64,000 nucleotides of DNA from Sneathiella glossodoripedis JCM 23214 (GCF_000616095.1 NZ_BAMS01000001.1:744001-808000); one strand, 5' to 3'. Shown: positions 9,150 to 18,621, counted from the first letter of the stretch. The notes: a model not told the origin generated them from the sequence alone. Numbers and translations are program-made.

Positions 9150-10244
9150 ATGTCATCATTGTTGCCTACACCGAAACCCGGTATTCTGGATATAACCCCT
9201 TATGTTGGTGGAAAATCAACAGGGGGTTCAGGTCAGACAGTCGCAAAACTTTCTTCTAATGAAACGCCGTTGGGCGCTAGTACAAAAGCCAAAACCGCTT
9301 TGAAGGAAATGGCTGACAAGCTGCATCTTTACCCGGACGGTGGATCAACTGCACTTATTGAAGCAATTGCAGAGGTTCACAAGCTTCCAACCGACAGGTT
9401 AATCTGTGGGAACGGCTCTGATGAACTTTTGTCATTGATTACAAATGCCTACGCCGGACCTGGTGATGAAGTTCTTTTTTCGCAGCACGGATTTCTTGTG
9501 TACGAACTGGCTGCAATGGCCAATGGGGCGACGCCAGTTAAGGCCCCAGAGCAGAATTTGACAACAGATGTTGACGCGTTGTTAGCTGCGGTTACAGACC
9601 GTACAAAAATTCTATTCTTGGCTAATCCCAATAATCCAACAGGAACCTATATATCTGCAGATGAGGTTGCTCGTCTGCATGCTGGATTGCGCAGCGATAT
9701 TCTGTTGGTACTGGACGCAGCATATGCGGAATATGTTCGCAAGCCCGATTATGAATCAGGTGCGAAACTGGTCGCGGAGAATGACAATGTGATCATGACC
9801 CGGACATTTTCCAAAATATATGGCTTGTCTGCTTTACGGTTGGGTTGGGCGTATGGCCCGTCACATGTGATTGATGTATTGCATAGAGTTCGCGGTCCAT
9901 TCAATGTGAATGCGGCTGCCCATGCAGCGGGTATTGCTGCTGTAAAAGATCAGGAATTTGTAGAAGCTGCGGTCGCTCATAACGACAAGTGGATACCCAT
10001 CCTAACCCAGAGCCTGCGTGGAATGGGTCTTGGGGTCACAGATAGTGTGGGTAACTTTATTTTGATTGATTTTGCCGGCACAGGAAAAGAGGCGTCTGCT
10101 GCTGATCAATATTTAAGTGATCGAGGGTTAATCTTGCGCAGCGTGGCGTCATATGGTTTGCCGACCTGTTTACGGATGTCTGTGGGAACCGATGATGAAA
10201 ATCGTGCCGTAATTGATTGCCTGAAAGAATTTCTGGAAGCCTGA
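9150..10244 (+). CDS. hisC: Histidinol-phosphate / aromatic aminotransferase
   Basis: PLP-dependent fold-I aminotransferase of 364 residues. Visible motifs are SNETPLG (substrate loop), ANPNNPTGTY, the Asp-Ala-Tyr segment LDAAYAEYV and the PLP lysine in TRTFSKIYGLSALRLGW. It lies between chorismate mutase and tyrC, so it probably serves aromatic amino-acid transamination as well as, or instead of, histidinol phosphate. The 20-bp and 3-bp gaps to its neighbours suggest one operon. Confidence 0.93.
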   Translation: MSSLLPTPKPGILDITPYVGGKSTGGSGQTVAKLSSNETPLGASTKAKTALKEMADKLHLYPDGGSTALIEAIAEVHKLPTDRLICGNGSDELLSLITNAYAGPGDEVLFSQHGFLVYELAAMANGATPVKAPEQNLTTDVDALLAAVTDRTKILFLANPNNPTGTYISADEVARLHAGLRSDILLVLDAAYAEYVRKPDYESGAKLVAENDNVIMTRTFSKIYGLSALRLGWAYGPSHVIDVLHRVRGPFNVNAAAHAAGIAAVKDQEFVEAAVAHNDKWIPILTQSLRGMGLGVTDSVGNFILIDFAGTGKEASAADQYLSDRGLILRSVASYGLPTCLRMSVGTDDENRAVIDCLKEFLEA

Positions 10245-10247
10245 AAA

Positions 10248-11186
10248 ATGAGTGAAAAAGCGTCCGTCATATTTCCAAAAATGGCATTGATCGGAATTGG
10301 ACTGATCGGCTCTTCTATCGCACGTGCTGCCCGTAAACATGGCTTGGTTGAGCAAATTGTCTGTTCTGCGCGGACACATGATACACGAAGGGTCGCGCAG
10401 GAGCTTAAGCTGGTTGATCAGGCTTTTGAACAGGCCATCGATGCGGTTAAAGATGCGGATCTTGTGATTTTATGTACGCCTCTTGGAACCTATAGCAAAC
10501 TGGCTGAAGAAATTGCTCCTCATCTGAAGAAAGGGGCGCTCCTCACTGACGTTGGGTCCGTAAAGCAGATGGTTGTGGATGCGATCGAGCCACATATTCC
10601 TGATGGGGTTGATTTTGTTGCGGCGCATCCAGTTGCGGGTTCTGAAAAATCAGGCCCAGCGGCGGGCTACGCGGATCTGTTCCGTAATAGATGGTTGATA
10701 ATTACCCCCTCTGCCAAGTCAACAGATGCTGCAATTGATAAACTATCCCGCTTTTGGTCTGAAATGGGCAGCAACGTGGAAAGAATGGATCCAGCCCATC
10801 ATGATCTGGTTCTGGCTATTACATCGCATGTTCCGCATTTGATTGCCTATAACATTGTGGGGACCGCTGATGAGCTGTCGGAAGTGACACGGTCCGAAGT
10901 CATTAAATATTCTGCAGGTGGTTTTCGGGATTTTACCCGTATTGCTGCTTCAGACCCGACTATGTGGCGTGATGTTTTTTTGAACAATAAAGATGCAGTT
11001 CTCGAAATGCTCGGCAGGTTTACAGAAGATCTGACTGCGTTGCAGCGGGCTATTCGCCGTGATGATGGGGACACATTATTTGAAGTTTTCACCCGCACAC
11101 GGGCCATTCGCAGACAGATTATTGATGCTGGTCAGGAAACAGCAGAGCCAGATTTTGGTCGTGCTGCGACGCATGAGGATGAATAA
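10248..11186 (+). CDS. tyrC: Prephenate/arogenate (cyclohexadienyl) dehydrogenase
   Basis: NAD(P)-dependent oxidative decarboxylation of prephenate or arogenate on the way to tyrosine. The Rossmann motif ALIGIGLIGSSIARA is at residues 13-27. TyrA family motifs TDVGSVK, AAHPVAGSEKSGP and SHVPHLIAYN follow. At 312 residues it is the monofunctional type without a fused mutase, consistent with the separate mutase gene upstream. It starts 3 bp after hisC and converges on the DUF2125 gene. Confidence 0.92.
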   Translation: MSEKASVIFPKMALIGIGLIGSSIARAARKHGLVEQIVCSARTHDTRRVAQELKLVDQAFEQAIDAVKDADLVILCTPLGTYSKLAEEIAPHLKKGALLTDVGSVKQMVVDAIEPHIPDGVDFVAAHPVAGSEKSGPAAGYADLFRNRWLIITPSAKSTDAAIDKLSRFWSEMGSNVERMDPAHHDLVLAITSHVPHLIAYNIVGTADELSEVTRSEVIKYSAGGFRDFTRIAASDPTMWRDVFLNNKDAVLEMLGRFTEDLTALQRAIRRDDGDTLFEVFTRTRAIRRQIIDAGQETAEPDFGRAATHEDE

Positions 11187-11187
11187 C

Positions 11188-12249
11188 CTAGAACAAGGGT
11201 GACAGACGGAACAGTTTGAGTGGGCCGATATAAAATGCTTGATCCTGCAAACTTACCGGGACTTCGATAAACCTGTTTCCTTTCTTGTCGGTTTTTGCCA
11301 GCAGATTAAGCGCAAATAGAGCACTCTTCATATCCTTTTCATTCATGCCCTTGGTTGTCGCAAGAAGACTGAAAAGCTCGCTAAAGCCTTCAACCTTCGT
11401 ATTAAATGCTCCTAGCAGGTAGTTGTCCTGATCCAGGGTAAGGCTACCAGTTGTCTCAAGTTTGCTTTGCCCCCATTTAACCGTTGCGTCGGTAATGTCG
11501 ATAACTCCTCCTTGATCGCGCCATTTCTGAAGGCTTGCTCGATCTTTAAAGTCTTTAAACTCTGCTGCAGTTTCAGCCAGAATACTGACCGCATCAATGG
11601 TAGGGCCAAGAGGATTTTTTTCGAGTGAATTGAGGTAAAGCTCACTTGCTCGTAATGCTATTTGTTGAAAGTTGGATGTTTTGAGCTCATTTGCGGATGC
11701 ATCTGATCCTTCTGTGTTCAGGGCCCGTTGTTCGCTACGCGTATGTAGTTGAATTCTTTGCGCAGTTCCACTGCCAATAAGGTTGCCGTCGAACGTAACA
11801 TTCCCAAAATCAATCGCCAGTTTTTCCACTTCCTGTGCAGAATTCAAGGTGACACTGGCGAGGGCCTTTTCCGGTAAAATATTTGCAGATTTTTTGTCTC
11901 CGCTCTTTTCTATGAATTCATAATCAATTTTACCAGAACTTCCCAATATCATATGGGACAGGTTCCAAGGTTGGGCAATTGCCCAGATTTCAGGTACAGA
12001 TGCTCTTTGCATGGGGGAGCCATTGGGATAGCTCTCTCTTATGAGGAGCGAACTTGCCGATAAGTGTATTCGATAAGGAAAGCCCTCCACTTTTACCGGG
12101 GAATGTTCAATTTCAACCCCTTTGCTCCGTTGCGACTCTTTCCAGCGTTCCAATGCAGTCACCGACTGATCAGCCAAGAGATTCCACCAGTAAATATAAC
12201 CGCCTGAAAGACCAGTGAGAATGACGATTGCTGTGATAAGAATTCGCAT
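11188..12249 (-). CDS. DUF2125 membrane-anchored protein, function unknown
   Basis: A 353-residue protein with an N-terminal membrane anchor or uncleaved signal (MRILITAIVILTGLSGGYIYWW), then a long extracytoplasmic domain of the DUF2125 type with VEGFPYRIHLSAS near residue 65. The open frame extends to 12351, but I start at the ATG at 12249 because the hydrophobic anchor begins there. It is convergent with tyrC (1-bp gap). The family often sits near ChaC and prephenate dehydrogenase in alphaproteobacteria. Function unknown. Confidence 0.75.
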   Translation of the reverse strand: MRILITAIVILTGLSGGYIYWWNLLADQSVTALERWKESQRSKGVEIEHSPVKVEGFPYRIHLSASSLLIRESYPNGSPMQRASVPEIWAIAQPWNLSHMILGSSGKIDYEFIEKSGDKKSANILPEKALASVTLNSAQEVEKLAIDFGNVTFDGNLIGSGTAQRIQLHTRSEQRALNTEGSDASANELKTSNFQQIALRASELYLNSLEKNPLGPTIDAVSILAETAAEFKDFKDRASLQKWRDQGGVIDITDATVKWGQSKLETTGSLTLDQDNYLLGAFNTKVEGFSELFSLLATTKGMNEKDMKSALFALNLLAKTDKKGNRFIEVPVSLQDQAFYIGPLKLFRLSPLF

Positions 12250-12345
12250 GAATTTTGCTTTGTCTCTATTGCTTGAGCTTTTCAGCGTCACTCTATAAGT
12301 TGAATGGAAAACTGTCACTGACTTTCCTTGGAAACCTTCTTCAGA

Positions 12346-13248
12346 ATGCATCAGAACCCATCAAACCAACTGGAAAAATATGCAATCGCGTCAATGCCGA
12401 TGCTGTTTGTTTTTCTGTGGAGTACCGGCTTTATAGGAGCGAAACTGGGCTTGCCTTATATTGAGCCAATGACATTTCTTGCTGTTCGGTTTGTCGCGTG
12501 CAGTCTTTTATTTTTACCATTTGTATTGATGGCATCGACCCGTTGGCCCGCCAGTTGGGTTGACGCCGCTCACATTGGATTTGCGGGCTTGTTGATGCAC
12601 GGTGGGTATCTTGGGTCGGTATTTTGGGCAATCAGCCTTGGTGTACCCGCAGGTACATCTGCGCTGATTGCCGGGATTCAACCCCTTATAGTTGCGGCAT
12701 TGGCGGGATTTGTCCTTAAAGAGACAGTAACAGCACGTCAGTGGGTAGGTCTGTTTGCTGGGTTGGGCGGAGTTTTTCTGGTTGTCGCGAACAAGCTTTC
12801 TTTAAGCGAGGGGAGCATGTTTGGATATGTGCTGTGTTTTATTTCACTGTTCAGTATGTCCATCGGAACCCTTTATCAAAAGAAATTCTGTGCTGACATG
12901 AGCCTCAAGAGCGGTAACTTTATCCAGTTCGTGGTTGCAAGCCTTTACTTCATACTTTTGTCATTCGTCATGGAAGAGCAGGTAATCACATGGTCGGGCG
13001 AGTTGGTTTTCGCCTTGTTGTGGCTTGTATTTGTTCTATCTTTGGGGGCAGTGTCATTGCTATATTTGCTGCTTCGAAAAGGGGCCGCATCGAGTGTTTC
13101 GAGTTTGTTTTTTCTTGTCCCTCCATGTACTGCTGTGGTTGCTTTTATCCTTTTCGACGAAAGGCTTGGGGGTAACTCCCTTATTGGAATGGGGATTGCA
13201 ATTTTTGGGGTTGCGCTGGTTAACTTTCCGGTTAAAAAAAGAGCATGA
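12346..13248 (+). CDS. DMT/EamA-family transporter
   Basis: About 300 residues with ten predicted membrane helices and two EamA repeats (FLWSTGFIGAKLGLPYIEPMTFLAVRF; GVPAGTSALIAGIQPLIVAAL). The frame opens at a TTG at 12328; the ATG at 12346 is preferred. The gene overlaps chaC by 4 bp (ATGA), so the two are translationally coupled. Substrate unknown; coupling to a glutathione-degrading enzyme hints at a small peptide or amino-acid-like metabolite, which is only inference. Confidence 0.8.
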   Translation: MHQNPSNQLEKYAIASMPMLFVFLWSTGFIGAKLGLPYIEPMTFLAVRFVACSLLFLPFVLMASTRWPASWVDAAHIGFAGLLMHGGYLGSVFWAISLGVPAGTSALIAGIQPLIVAALAGFVLKETVTARQWVGLFAGLGGVFLVVANKLSLSEGSMFGYVLCFISLFSMSIGTLYQKKFCADMSLKSGNFIQFVVASLYFILLSFVMEEQVITWSGELVFALLWLVFVLSLGAVSLLYLLLRKGAASSVSSLFFLVPPCTAVVAFILFDERLGGNSLIGMGIAIFGVALVNFPVKKRA

Positions 13249-13862
13249 GAAACTACGACTTGGTTTTGGAACCTGATTTGCCACCTGTTGATTATCCGCT
13301 GCCTGATCTGCCAGACGGGGAGGATTTATGGATATTCGGTTATGGCTCTTTGATGTGGCGGCCGGGATTTGAGCATAAGGGAATTGTTGATGCTCAGCTC
13401 TTTGGGTACCACCGGGCATTTTGTGTCACATCCGTAGTTCACAGAGGCACGGCCGAAAATCCCGGACTTGTATTGGGGTTGGACCGCGGAGGCTCCTGTC
13501 GTGGTAAAGCAATTTGCTGCCCCGCGGAGATACGAGAGCCCGTCATTGATTATTTGTACAGGCGCGAAATGGTGACCAGCGTTTATGTCCCCAAAATGGC
13601 ACAAATCAAGCTTCTTCAATCCGGGGAAAGGGTAACTGGCCTGACTTTTATTGCTGATCCAAACCATCAGCAATATGCGGCGGGCCATAGTATCGAAGAG
13701 GCAGCCAATATTATCGCAAAGGCATCAGGACGTGGCGGCCCTAATGTTGATTATCTGCGGAGCACTCTGGAGCATCTGGACGAATTCGGAATCAAAGATG
13801 GTCCGTTGCACGCCATAATGCAGACAATTACCAAGCGATATAAGTTTTCTGCAGAAAATTAG
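13245..13862 (+). CDS. chaC: ChaC-like gamma-glutamylcyclotransferase
   Basis: Degrades glutathione to 5-oxoproline and Cys-Gly. The 205-residue product carries the family loop IFGYGSLMWRPGFE at residues 30-43, the region HRAFCVTSVVHRG and the segment YLYRREMVTSVY, which holds the expected catalytic Glu. Its ATG overlaps the TGA of the upstream DMT gene. Its stop overlaps the stop of the convergent DUF1127 gene by 4 bp. Confidence 0.9.
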   Translation: MRNYDLVLEPDLPPVDYPLPDLPDGEDLWIFGYGSLMWRPGFEHKGIVDAQLFGYHRAFCVTSVVHRGTAENPGLVLGLDRGGSCRGKAICCPAEIREPVIDYLYRREMVTSVYVPKMAQIKLLQSGERVTGLTFIADPNHQQYAAGHSIEEAANIIAKASGRGGPNVDYLRSTLEHLDEFGIKDGPLHAIMQTITKRYKFSAEN

Positions 13863-14071
13863 AGGCTTGTCCGAGCAGCAACTTTCGGAATATCGGCGCG
13901 AACCAGTCCAATATCTTCCAGCTCCGTATCGCTAAGTAATGATAGGGCTTTTGCTGTTTTGTAGGCGCGATATTTCCGCACCAGCATGAGGCTCATCTTT
14001 GCGGCGAAAGCACGAAAGCTGCCGTCGATTGGAGTTGCCGAGTTTGTGTGGTTTACTGCGTGAAAAGACAT
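13859..14071 (-). CDS. Small DUF1127-family protein
   Basis: 70 residues beginning MSFHAVNHTN at 14071. That start has a strong GGAGG ribosome site 6 nt upstream; the longer frame to 14149 has none that I can see. The C-terminal motif LSLLSDTELEDIGLVRADIPKVA is the YjiS/DUF1127 signature. DUF1127 proteins are short Arg-rich proteins, several linked to RNA or stress responses. The exact function here is unknown. Confidence 0.8.
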   Translation of the reverse strand: MSFHAVNHTNSATPIDGSFRAFAAKMSLMLVRKYRAYKTAKALSLLSDTELEDIGLVRADIPKVAARTSL

Positions 14072-14236
14072 TTTACATCCTCCAGAAAAATACTGGCCCT
14101 CATGTATTATCAGAAACTGAAAGTTGCACGTGCCATTATTCTCAACCACCTATGCAGAAACTGCATGGCTAAATTAGGACTGCCTTAATAAATGTATTTA
14201 TATGGCCCTGTTCAAGGGAGTGTTGTGAAGATATGA

Positions 14237-14252
14237 TGTTGTGCGCGCAACA
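14237..14252. promoter_or_regulatory. Operator-like palindrome upstream of a DMT gene
   Basis: TGTTG-TGCGCG-CAACA is a 5-6-5 inverted repeat lying 21 bp before the ATG at 14273 and overlapping the expected promoter/leader. It resembles a dimeric repressor site. No regulator gene is adjacent. Confidence 0.3.
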
Positions 14253-14272
14253 CCGATAATAAGGATTAAAAC

Positions 14273-15181
14273 ATGGTGGCTGCTGATCAGACGACAACTC
14301 CAGCGAAATGGCCTCAAACGGGGGATCTGTTCCTGATCGCCTCGGTCTTTGCATGGGGAGTCAATTTTCCGATTGCCAAGTTTGTCCTGGAATATATGTC
14401 ACCGCTGGTATTCTCCTCAACGCGATATTTTACCGCCTCCGCTATTCTTTTCTCACTCGTTTATTTCAGCGGCCAATCGTTACGCATTTCATTGAAAGAA
14501 GCGGTGCAACTGTTTGTAATAGGTCTTTTGGGAATTGCTCTTTTTCAGGGAGGATGGGCATATGGACTTAATCTGACCACAGCGTCAAAGGCCTCAATTT
14601 TGGTGGCGACATCGCCTGTATTTGCAACATTGCTGGTACTCTTGAGGGGGGAGCGAACCTCTATTCTGGGCTGGGCTGGTATATTGGTTTCACTCGGTGG
14701 TGTGTTTATCGTTATCAATAACAGTTTTACCGAAGTTACAGTTTACGGTGGCAGTATTATTGGTGACCTTTTTATCATTGGGGCATCTTTTGTGTGGGCA
14801 ATTTATACAATTGTTTCAGGCCCTATGGTTGTGCGCCGAGGACCAATATTTGTAACGGCTTGGGCAATGCTGTTTGGTGCCATAATCTTGTTTTGTGCTG
14901 ATATGCCCGCCATGATTTACACTGAGTATCAAAATATTCCTCTTGAGGGCTGGATCGCTTGGTCTGTAACAGCACTGCTTGGCGCTGCACTCGCATTCGT
15001 TTGGTATTGTTCGGGCATTAGCAGGCTTGGTGTCGCGCGGGGTATGTCATACAGTTTTCTTATTCCTATTATTGCGATTTCAACTTCTGTCCTCTTTTTC
15101 GATGAAAGCTTTTCATTGATCCAGATAATCGGAGTTGCAGTTGTGTTAGGTGGTATACATCTAACTCGAAAAAGCCGGTAA
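14273..15181 (+). CDS. DMT/EamA-family transporter
   Basis: 302 residues with ten hydrophobic segments in two EamA repeats; the first begins LIASVFAWGVNFPIAKFVLEY and the second includes LGAALAFVWYCSGISRLGVARG. An AAGGA site precedes the ATG by 7 nt. It appears to be a single-gene unit. Substrate cannot be inferred. It is the third of four DMT proteins in the window. Confidence 0.83.
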   Translation: MVAADQTTTPAKWPQTGDLFLIASVFAWGVNFPIAKFVLEYMSPLVFSSTRYFTASAILFSLVYFSGQSLRISLKEAVQLFVIGLLGIALFQGGWAYGLNLTTASKASILVATSPVFATLLVLLRGERTSILGWAGILVSLGGVFIVINNSFTEVTVYGGSIIGDLFIIGASFVWAIYTIVSGPMVVRRGPIFVTAWAMLFGAIILFCADMPAMIYTEYQNIPLEGWIAWSVTALLGAALAFVWYCSGISRLGVARGMSYSFLIPIIAISTSVLFFDESFSLIQIIGVAVVLGGIHLTRKSR

Positions 15182-15204
15182 CTGCACTGAGTCTGTGCAA
15201 AAAA

Positions 15205-15966
15205 TTATTGCGTATATTTTAGTAGGATTCTACGTACCTCTGCCCCTTCGTTTTTCGCGATGAAATCACTAAGGATCTGAGCGTATTTCTTGGAGTTTTC
15301 GCCATCAGGTGTGAAAGCTATATAAATATCTTCTGTCGCATAAACGCCTGCAGGCCTGACAGGGTTTTTGTTTAGAAGTCCTTTTAGCGAATACAGAAAT
15401 ACCAATCGGTCCTCGATTAACGTGTCGATTCGTTGTCCAATCAACATTTGATACATACGTTTGAGCGGCGCGGTTCCACTGATTACGGAAATATTTTCTG
15501 AGTTGGATGCGTTCGGGGCAATATAGCGGGTCTGAAGATCTCCATATGAATAGCCGTTAATCACACCCAGAGACCGATTTTTTAGAGATTCCAGTCCTTG
15601 GTAAAACCAGTTGTCATCCTTACGAACATAAAAAGTGTGTTCTGCCTGAGCAAGAGGGGCATCGGGAAACACGAAGTCAGGGGTTTCTTCACGTCCTGTT
15701 CCTACCAGGCCATCAATTAATCCGTTTCGAACCGCTTTAATCGCTCTTGCCCATGGCATTTCAGTGTAATTTACCGTGTAGCCTTCTGCCTCAAAAGCTT
15801 CAGTGGCGATTTCGATCAGAATGCCTGGCGAAGAAGAATCTGCCTCGCAGTTATAAGGGCACCAAGGGTCTGCGGCGAGCGTGATGGTTTGCTCAGAAGC
15901 AGCAATTGAAATCCAACAAAGTTGGAAAAACGGAATTAAACATAAAAGTCTCAGTAAAATATTCAC
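15205..15966 (-). CDS. Orphan periplasmic solute-binding protein (SBP family 3)
   Basis: 253 residues with a cleavable signal peptide (MNILLRLLCLIPFFQLCWISIAASE) and an amino-acid-type binding fold: LAADPWCPYN, GILIEIATEAFEAEGYTVNY, MPWARAIKAVRNGLIDGLVG. No permease or ATPase gene is nearby, so it may act with an unlinked transporter or as a sensor protein. It is transcribed away from the Fur-box operon. It resembles the second orphan binding protein at 45044. Confidence 0.8.
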   Translation of the reverse strand: MNILLRLLCLIPFFQLCWISIAASEQTITLAADPWCPYNCEADSSSPGILIEIATEAFEAEGYTVNYTEMPWARAIKAVRNGLIDGLVGTGREETPDFVFPDAPLAQAEHTFYVRKDDNWFYQGLESLKNRSLGVINGYSYGDLQTRYIAPNASNSENISVISGTAPLKRMYQMLIGQRIDTLIEDRLVFLYSLKGLLNKNPVRPAGVYATEDIYIAFTPDGENSKKYAQILSDFIAKNEGAEVRRILLKYTQ

Positions 15967-16117
15967 TGCTTCTGCTTTGTGCTCAAAATGGTACTAGATA
16001 GTGAGTTTGGATTAAGAAAGGGTAATTGCCGCAGCAAAAAAATGCTCTTTTCTATTCACAAGGAGATAACAGAATTCGTCGATAAAGCAATAATTCGCGT
16101 GAAGCCATTTTTGCTAT

Positions 16118-16132
16118 TGATAATGATTATTA
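16118..16132 (+). promoter_or_regulatory. Fur-box-like operator
   Basis: TGATAAT-G-ATTATTA matches the 7-1-7 Fur palindrome (TGATAAT-N-ATTATCA) at all but one position. It sits 59 bp before the porin ATG at 16191, at the head of the imelysin operon. That position suits iron-dependent repression. Confidence 0.65.
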
Positions 16133-16190
16133 AAAGCGATATTCAAAAGCTTCATATCTTGTAATTTTTTCCACATTCGAGGGGTTTGTT

Positions 16191-17249
16191 ATGCGGCAAT
16201 TGCTGGTGCCATCATTGGCAGCACTACTAGTTCATCTATCATCTGGGGCTTTGGCCGAAACTAAAAGCTATCCAAATATTTCTGGTGCATTCACTATTGA
16301 GGTGCAGGATGACTGGACCTATGAGTCCGACGATGAAGCTGCAGAAATTAACGATCTATATCCGACGTTGACGCTTGAAACGCAATTCGCTTTTACACCT
16401 GAATTGTCAGTTAATCTGGAAGCCACGCTCGAGCCTGTGGAAGATGCGGCCGATGATCGTGAATTTGAGGATCTCGGCGGCTATGTAAACGTGCTTACAG
16501 TAAACTACGATACAGACAGATTTTCTCTGTACGCAGGTAAATTTGGGGCAAATTTTGGTACCGCTTGGGATGCCGCACCGGGGTTATATGGCTCTGATCT
16601 CACTGAAGATTATGAGCTTGCAGAAATGCTTGGTGTGGGTGGTAGCTTTAATTTCCAGGCGGCTGGAAATCACACGATTTCAGCCAGCAGTTTCTTTTTG
16701 GATACCACGTTTTTAAGTGATTCAGCTTTCAATAGCCGTGGACCTGTCAAAGAGTCTGATGGTGGCGTAGCAAATACTGAATCTCTGTCTTCTTTCGCCG
16801 TGGCGCTTGATGGTGGGTTCTCCTCATTGGAAGGGCTCACCTATCATCTTGGTTTTTCCTCATTAAAGGAAGGGGATGATGGTGACACATCTCAGTTGGG
16901 ATATGTAGTCGGTGCACAATATGAGCTGCCAATTACGGAAAAGATCACGTTTATCCCCATCGCCGAGTATGCCTATCTGGATGATGCAGGCGGAATAGAG
17001 GGAGATTCTGCCCAGTATTTCACCGCTGGCGGTGCTTTGGAATTTGGAAACTGGACTCTGTCGACAACCTATCAGGGGCGTGAGCTGGAGACATCAGGTT
17101 CAACTCAAAATGATTATGTTGTGGATGTAACAGCCGGATACAGCTTTGACTTCGGTTTGGGAGTAGCTGTGGGATATCGGCTGGCAGAAGAAGAGGACGT
17201 GGATAGTCGCGGTCTGGGCGCACTTGTCGAATATACAATCGAATTTTAA
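16191..17249 (+). CDS. Outer-membrane porin-like beta-barrel, first gene of the imelysin operon
   Basis: 352 residues with a signal peptide (MRQLLVPSLAALLVHLSSGALA) and alternating amphipathic strands ending in a C-terminal Phe (VEYTIEF), the usual signal for outer-membrane barrel insertion. Acidic, Gly-rich loops are common, for example YESDDEAAEIND. GAGGGG lies about 8 nt before the ATG. It lies between the Fur-box-like site and imelysin genes, so it may pass an iron form across the outer membrane; this is inferred from context. Confidence 0.75.
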   Translation: MRQLLVPSLAALLVHLSSGALAETKSYPNISGAFTIEVQDDWTYESDDEAAEINDLYPTLTLETQFAFTPELSVNLEATLEPVEDAADDREFEDLGGYVNVLTVNYDTDRFSLYAGKFGANFGTAWDAAPGLYGSDLTEDYELAEMLGVGGSFNFQAAGNHTISASSFFLDTTFLSDSAFNSRGPVKESDGGVANTESLSSFAVALDGGFSSLEGLTYHLGFSSLKEGDDGDTSQLGYVVGAQYELPITEKITFIPIAEYAYLDDAGGIEGDSAQYFTAGGALEFGNWTLSTTYQGRELETSGSTQNDYVVDVTAGYSFDFGLGVAVGYRLAEEEDVDSRGLGALVEYTIEF

Positions 17250-17265
17250 GGACTGGATAACTACC

Positions 17266-18543
17266 ATGAATATCAGATGTTTATTTCGAAACGTCGCGAT
17301 CGCAGGTCCAATCATTGTGACACTTGCAACAGGTACAGCCAACGCTGGCGACAAGGATGCTGTTGTCAGCACTTATGCCGATATCGCTGAGGCAGTTTAT
17401 GAAGATAGCCTGCTAACAGCGGAAGCTTTGCGAGCAAGCATCAAGTCATTGATTGAAAACCCTTCGGAGGCGACATTGACTGCAGCTCGTGCGGCCTGGA
17501 TCGCTTCGCGGGTCCCATACCAGCAAAGCGAAGCCTATCGTTTTGGAAATCCATTGGTGGATGAGTGGGAAGGCAAGGTGAATGCATGGCCACTGGACGA
17601 GGGATTAATTGATTACGTCGATGCTTCATATGGAAATGAATCAGATGAAAATGCGCTATACACTGTCAATGTGATTGCCAATAAAACTTTGACAGTAAAC
17701 GGGCGTCAATTGGACGCCACCAGTATTACACCTGAATTTCTCGCCAATACTCTTCATGAGGCTGAAGAAGTCGAGGCTAATGTGGCAACCGGCTATCATG
17801 CTATCGAATTTCTTTTGTGGGGGCAGGACTTGAACGGTACGAATGCTGGTGCTGGAGACAGGCCTTACACAGATTTTGATCAAACCAATTGCACCAATGG
17901 TAATTGTGATCGCCGGGCTGCATACTTGATGGCGGCTGTGGATTTGTTGGTTTCCGATCTGTCAGAAATGGTCGATTTGTGGCGCGTAGGTGGTCAGGCG
18001 CGGGCATATGTGACTAACAATCCAGACCAAGGCATTGTTGCAATTCTGACCGGTATGGGATCGCTCTCATATGGGGAACTGGCGGGTGAGAGAATGAAGC
18101 TCGGGTTATTACTCAAGGATCCGGAAGAGGAGCATGACTGTTTTTCCGATAATACCCATAACTCTCACTATTTTGATCAAATTGGTATTCGGAATGTCTA
18201 TACAGGCCATTACAAACGGATAGACGGTTCAGTTGTCTCCGGAAAATCTGTCTCCGAGCTTGTTCAGATAGTGGATCCAAAACTTGATCAGGAAATGAGA
18301 CAAAAGCTTGATGATGCCGTTTTTGCAATGGCTGTTTTGAAGTCGCGCGCAGAAAGCGTTGAAGCGTATGACCAGATGATTGCCGAGGGAAATGTGGATG
18401 GTAACACTGTAGTTCAGAACGCCATTGATGCACTTGTTACCCAGACGCGATCCATTGAGCGCGTGATTACGGCTTTAAATTTGGTAAATATTGAAATTGA
18501 AGGCTCTGATAGCCTCGATAAGCCTAATTCAGTTTTTCAATAA
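17266..18543 (+). CDS. Imelysin-family periplasmic iron-regulated protein (IrpA-like)
   Basis: 425 residues with a signal peptide (GPIIVTLATGTANA) followed by an imelysin/M75 domain. The family GxHxxE motif is intact (GYHAIEFLLWGQD). The imelysin fold is helical and is related to the EfeO domain of ferrous/ferric uptake systems. I start at ATG 17266, which opens the signal peptide; an upstream start at 17224 would overlap the porin. The gene follows the porin by 16 bp. Confidence 0.88.
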   Translation: MNIRCLFRNVAIAGPIIVTLATGTANAGDKDAVVSTYADIAEAVYEDSLLTAEALRASIKSLIENPSEATLTAARAAWIASRVPYQQSEAYRFGNPLVDEWEGKVNAWPLDEGLIDYVDASYGNESDENALYTVNVIANKTLTVNGRQLDATSITPEFLANTLHEAEEVEANVATGYHAIEFLLWGQDLNGTNAGAGDRPYTDFDQTNCTNGNCDRRAAYLMAAVDLLVSDLSEMVDLWRVGGQARAYVTNNPDQGIVAILTGMGSLSYGELAGERMKLGLLLKDPEEEHDCFSDNTHNSHYFDQIGIRNVYTGHYKRIDGSVVSGKSVSELVQIVDPKLDQEMRQKLDDAVFAMAVLKSRAESVEAYDQMIAEGNVDGNTVVQNAIDALVTQTRSIERVITALNLVNIEIEGSDSLDKPNSVFQ

Positions 18544-18559
18544 CTGTTTTACTGTGTGG

Positions 18560-18593
18560 TTGTCTGGTCGTTTCTATGAAAATGGCCAGACAA
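18560..18593 (+). other. Intercistronic hairpin after the first imelysin gene
   Basis: TTGTCTGGTC and GGCCAGACAA form a 10-bp stem (one G-U pair) with a 14-nt loop, in the 78-bp gap before the DUF1111 gene. Only a weak T run follows. It may be a partial terminator or an mRNA-stabilising structure giving the first two genes higher expression. Confidence 0.5.
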
Positions 18594-18621
18594 TTTAACG
18601 CTGCTTCTGGTTTCTTTAAAA

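Noticed and set aside
15979-16164. 61-codon plus-strand frame between the binding protein and the porin
   Set aside because: It contains the Fur-box-like palindrome and has no ribosome site. It is more likely promoter DNA.
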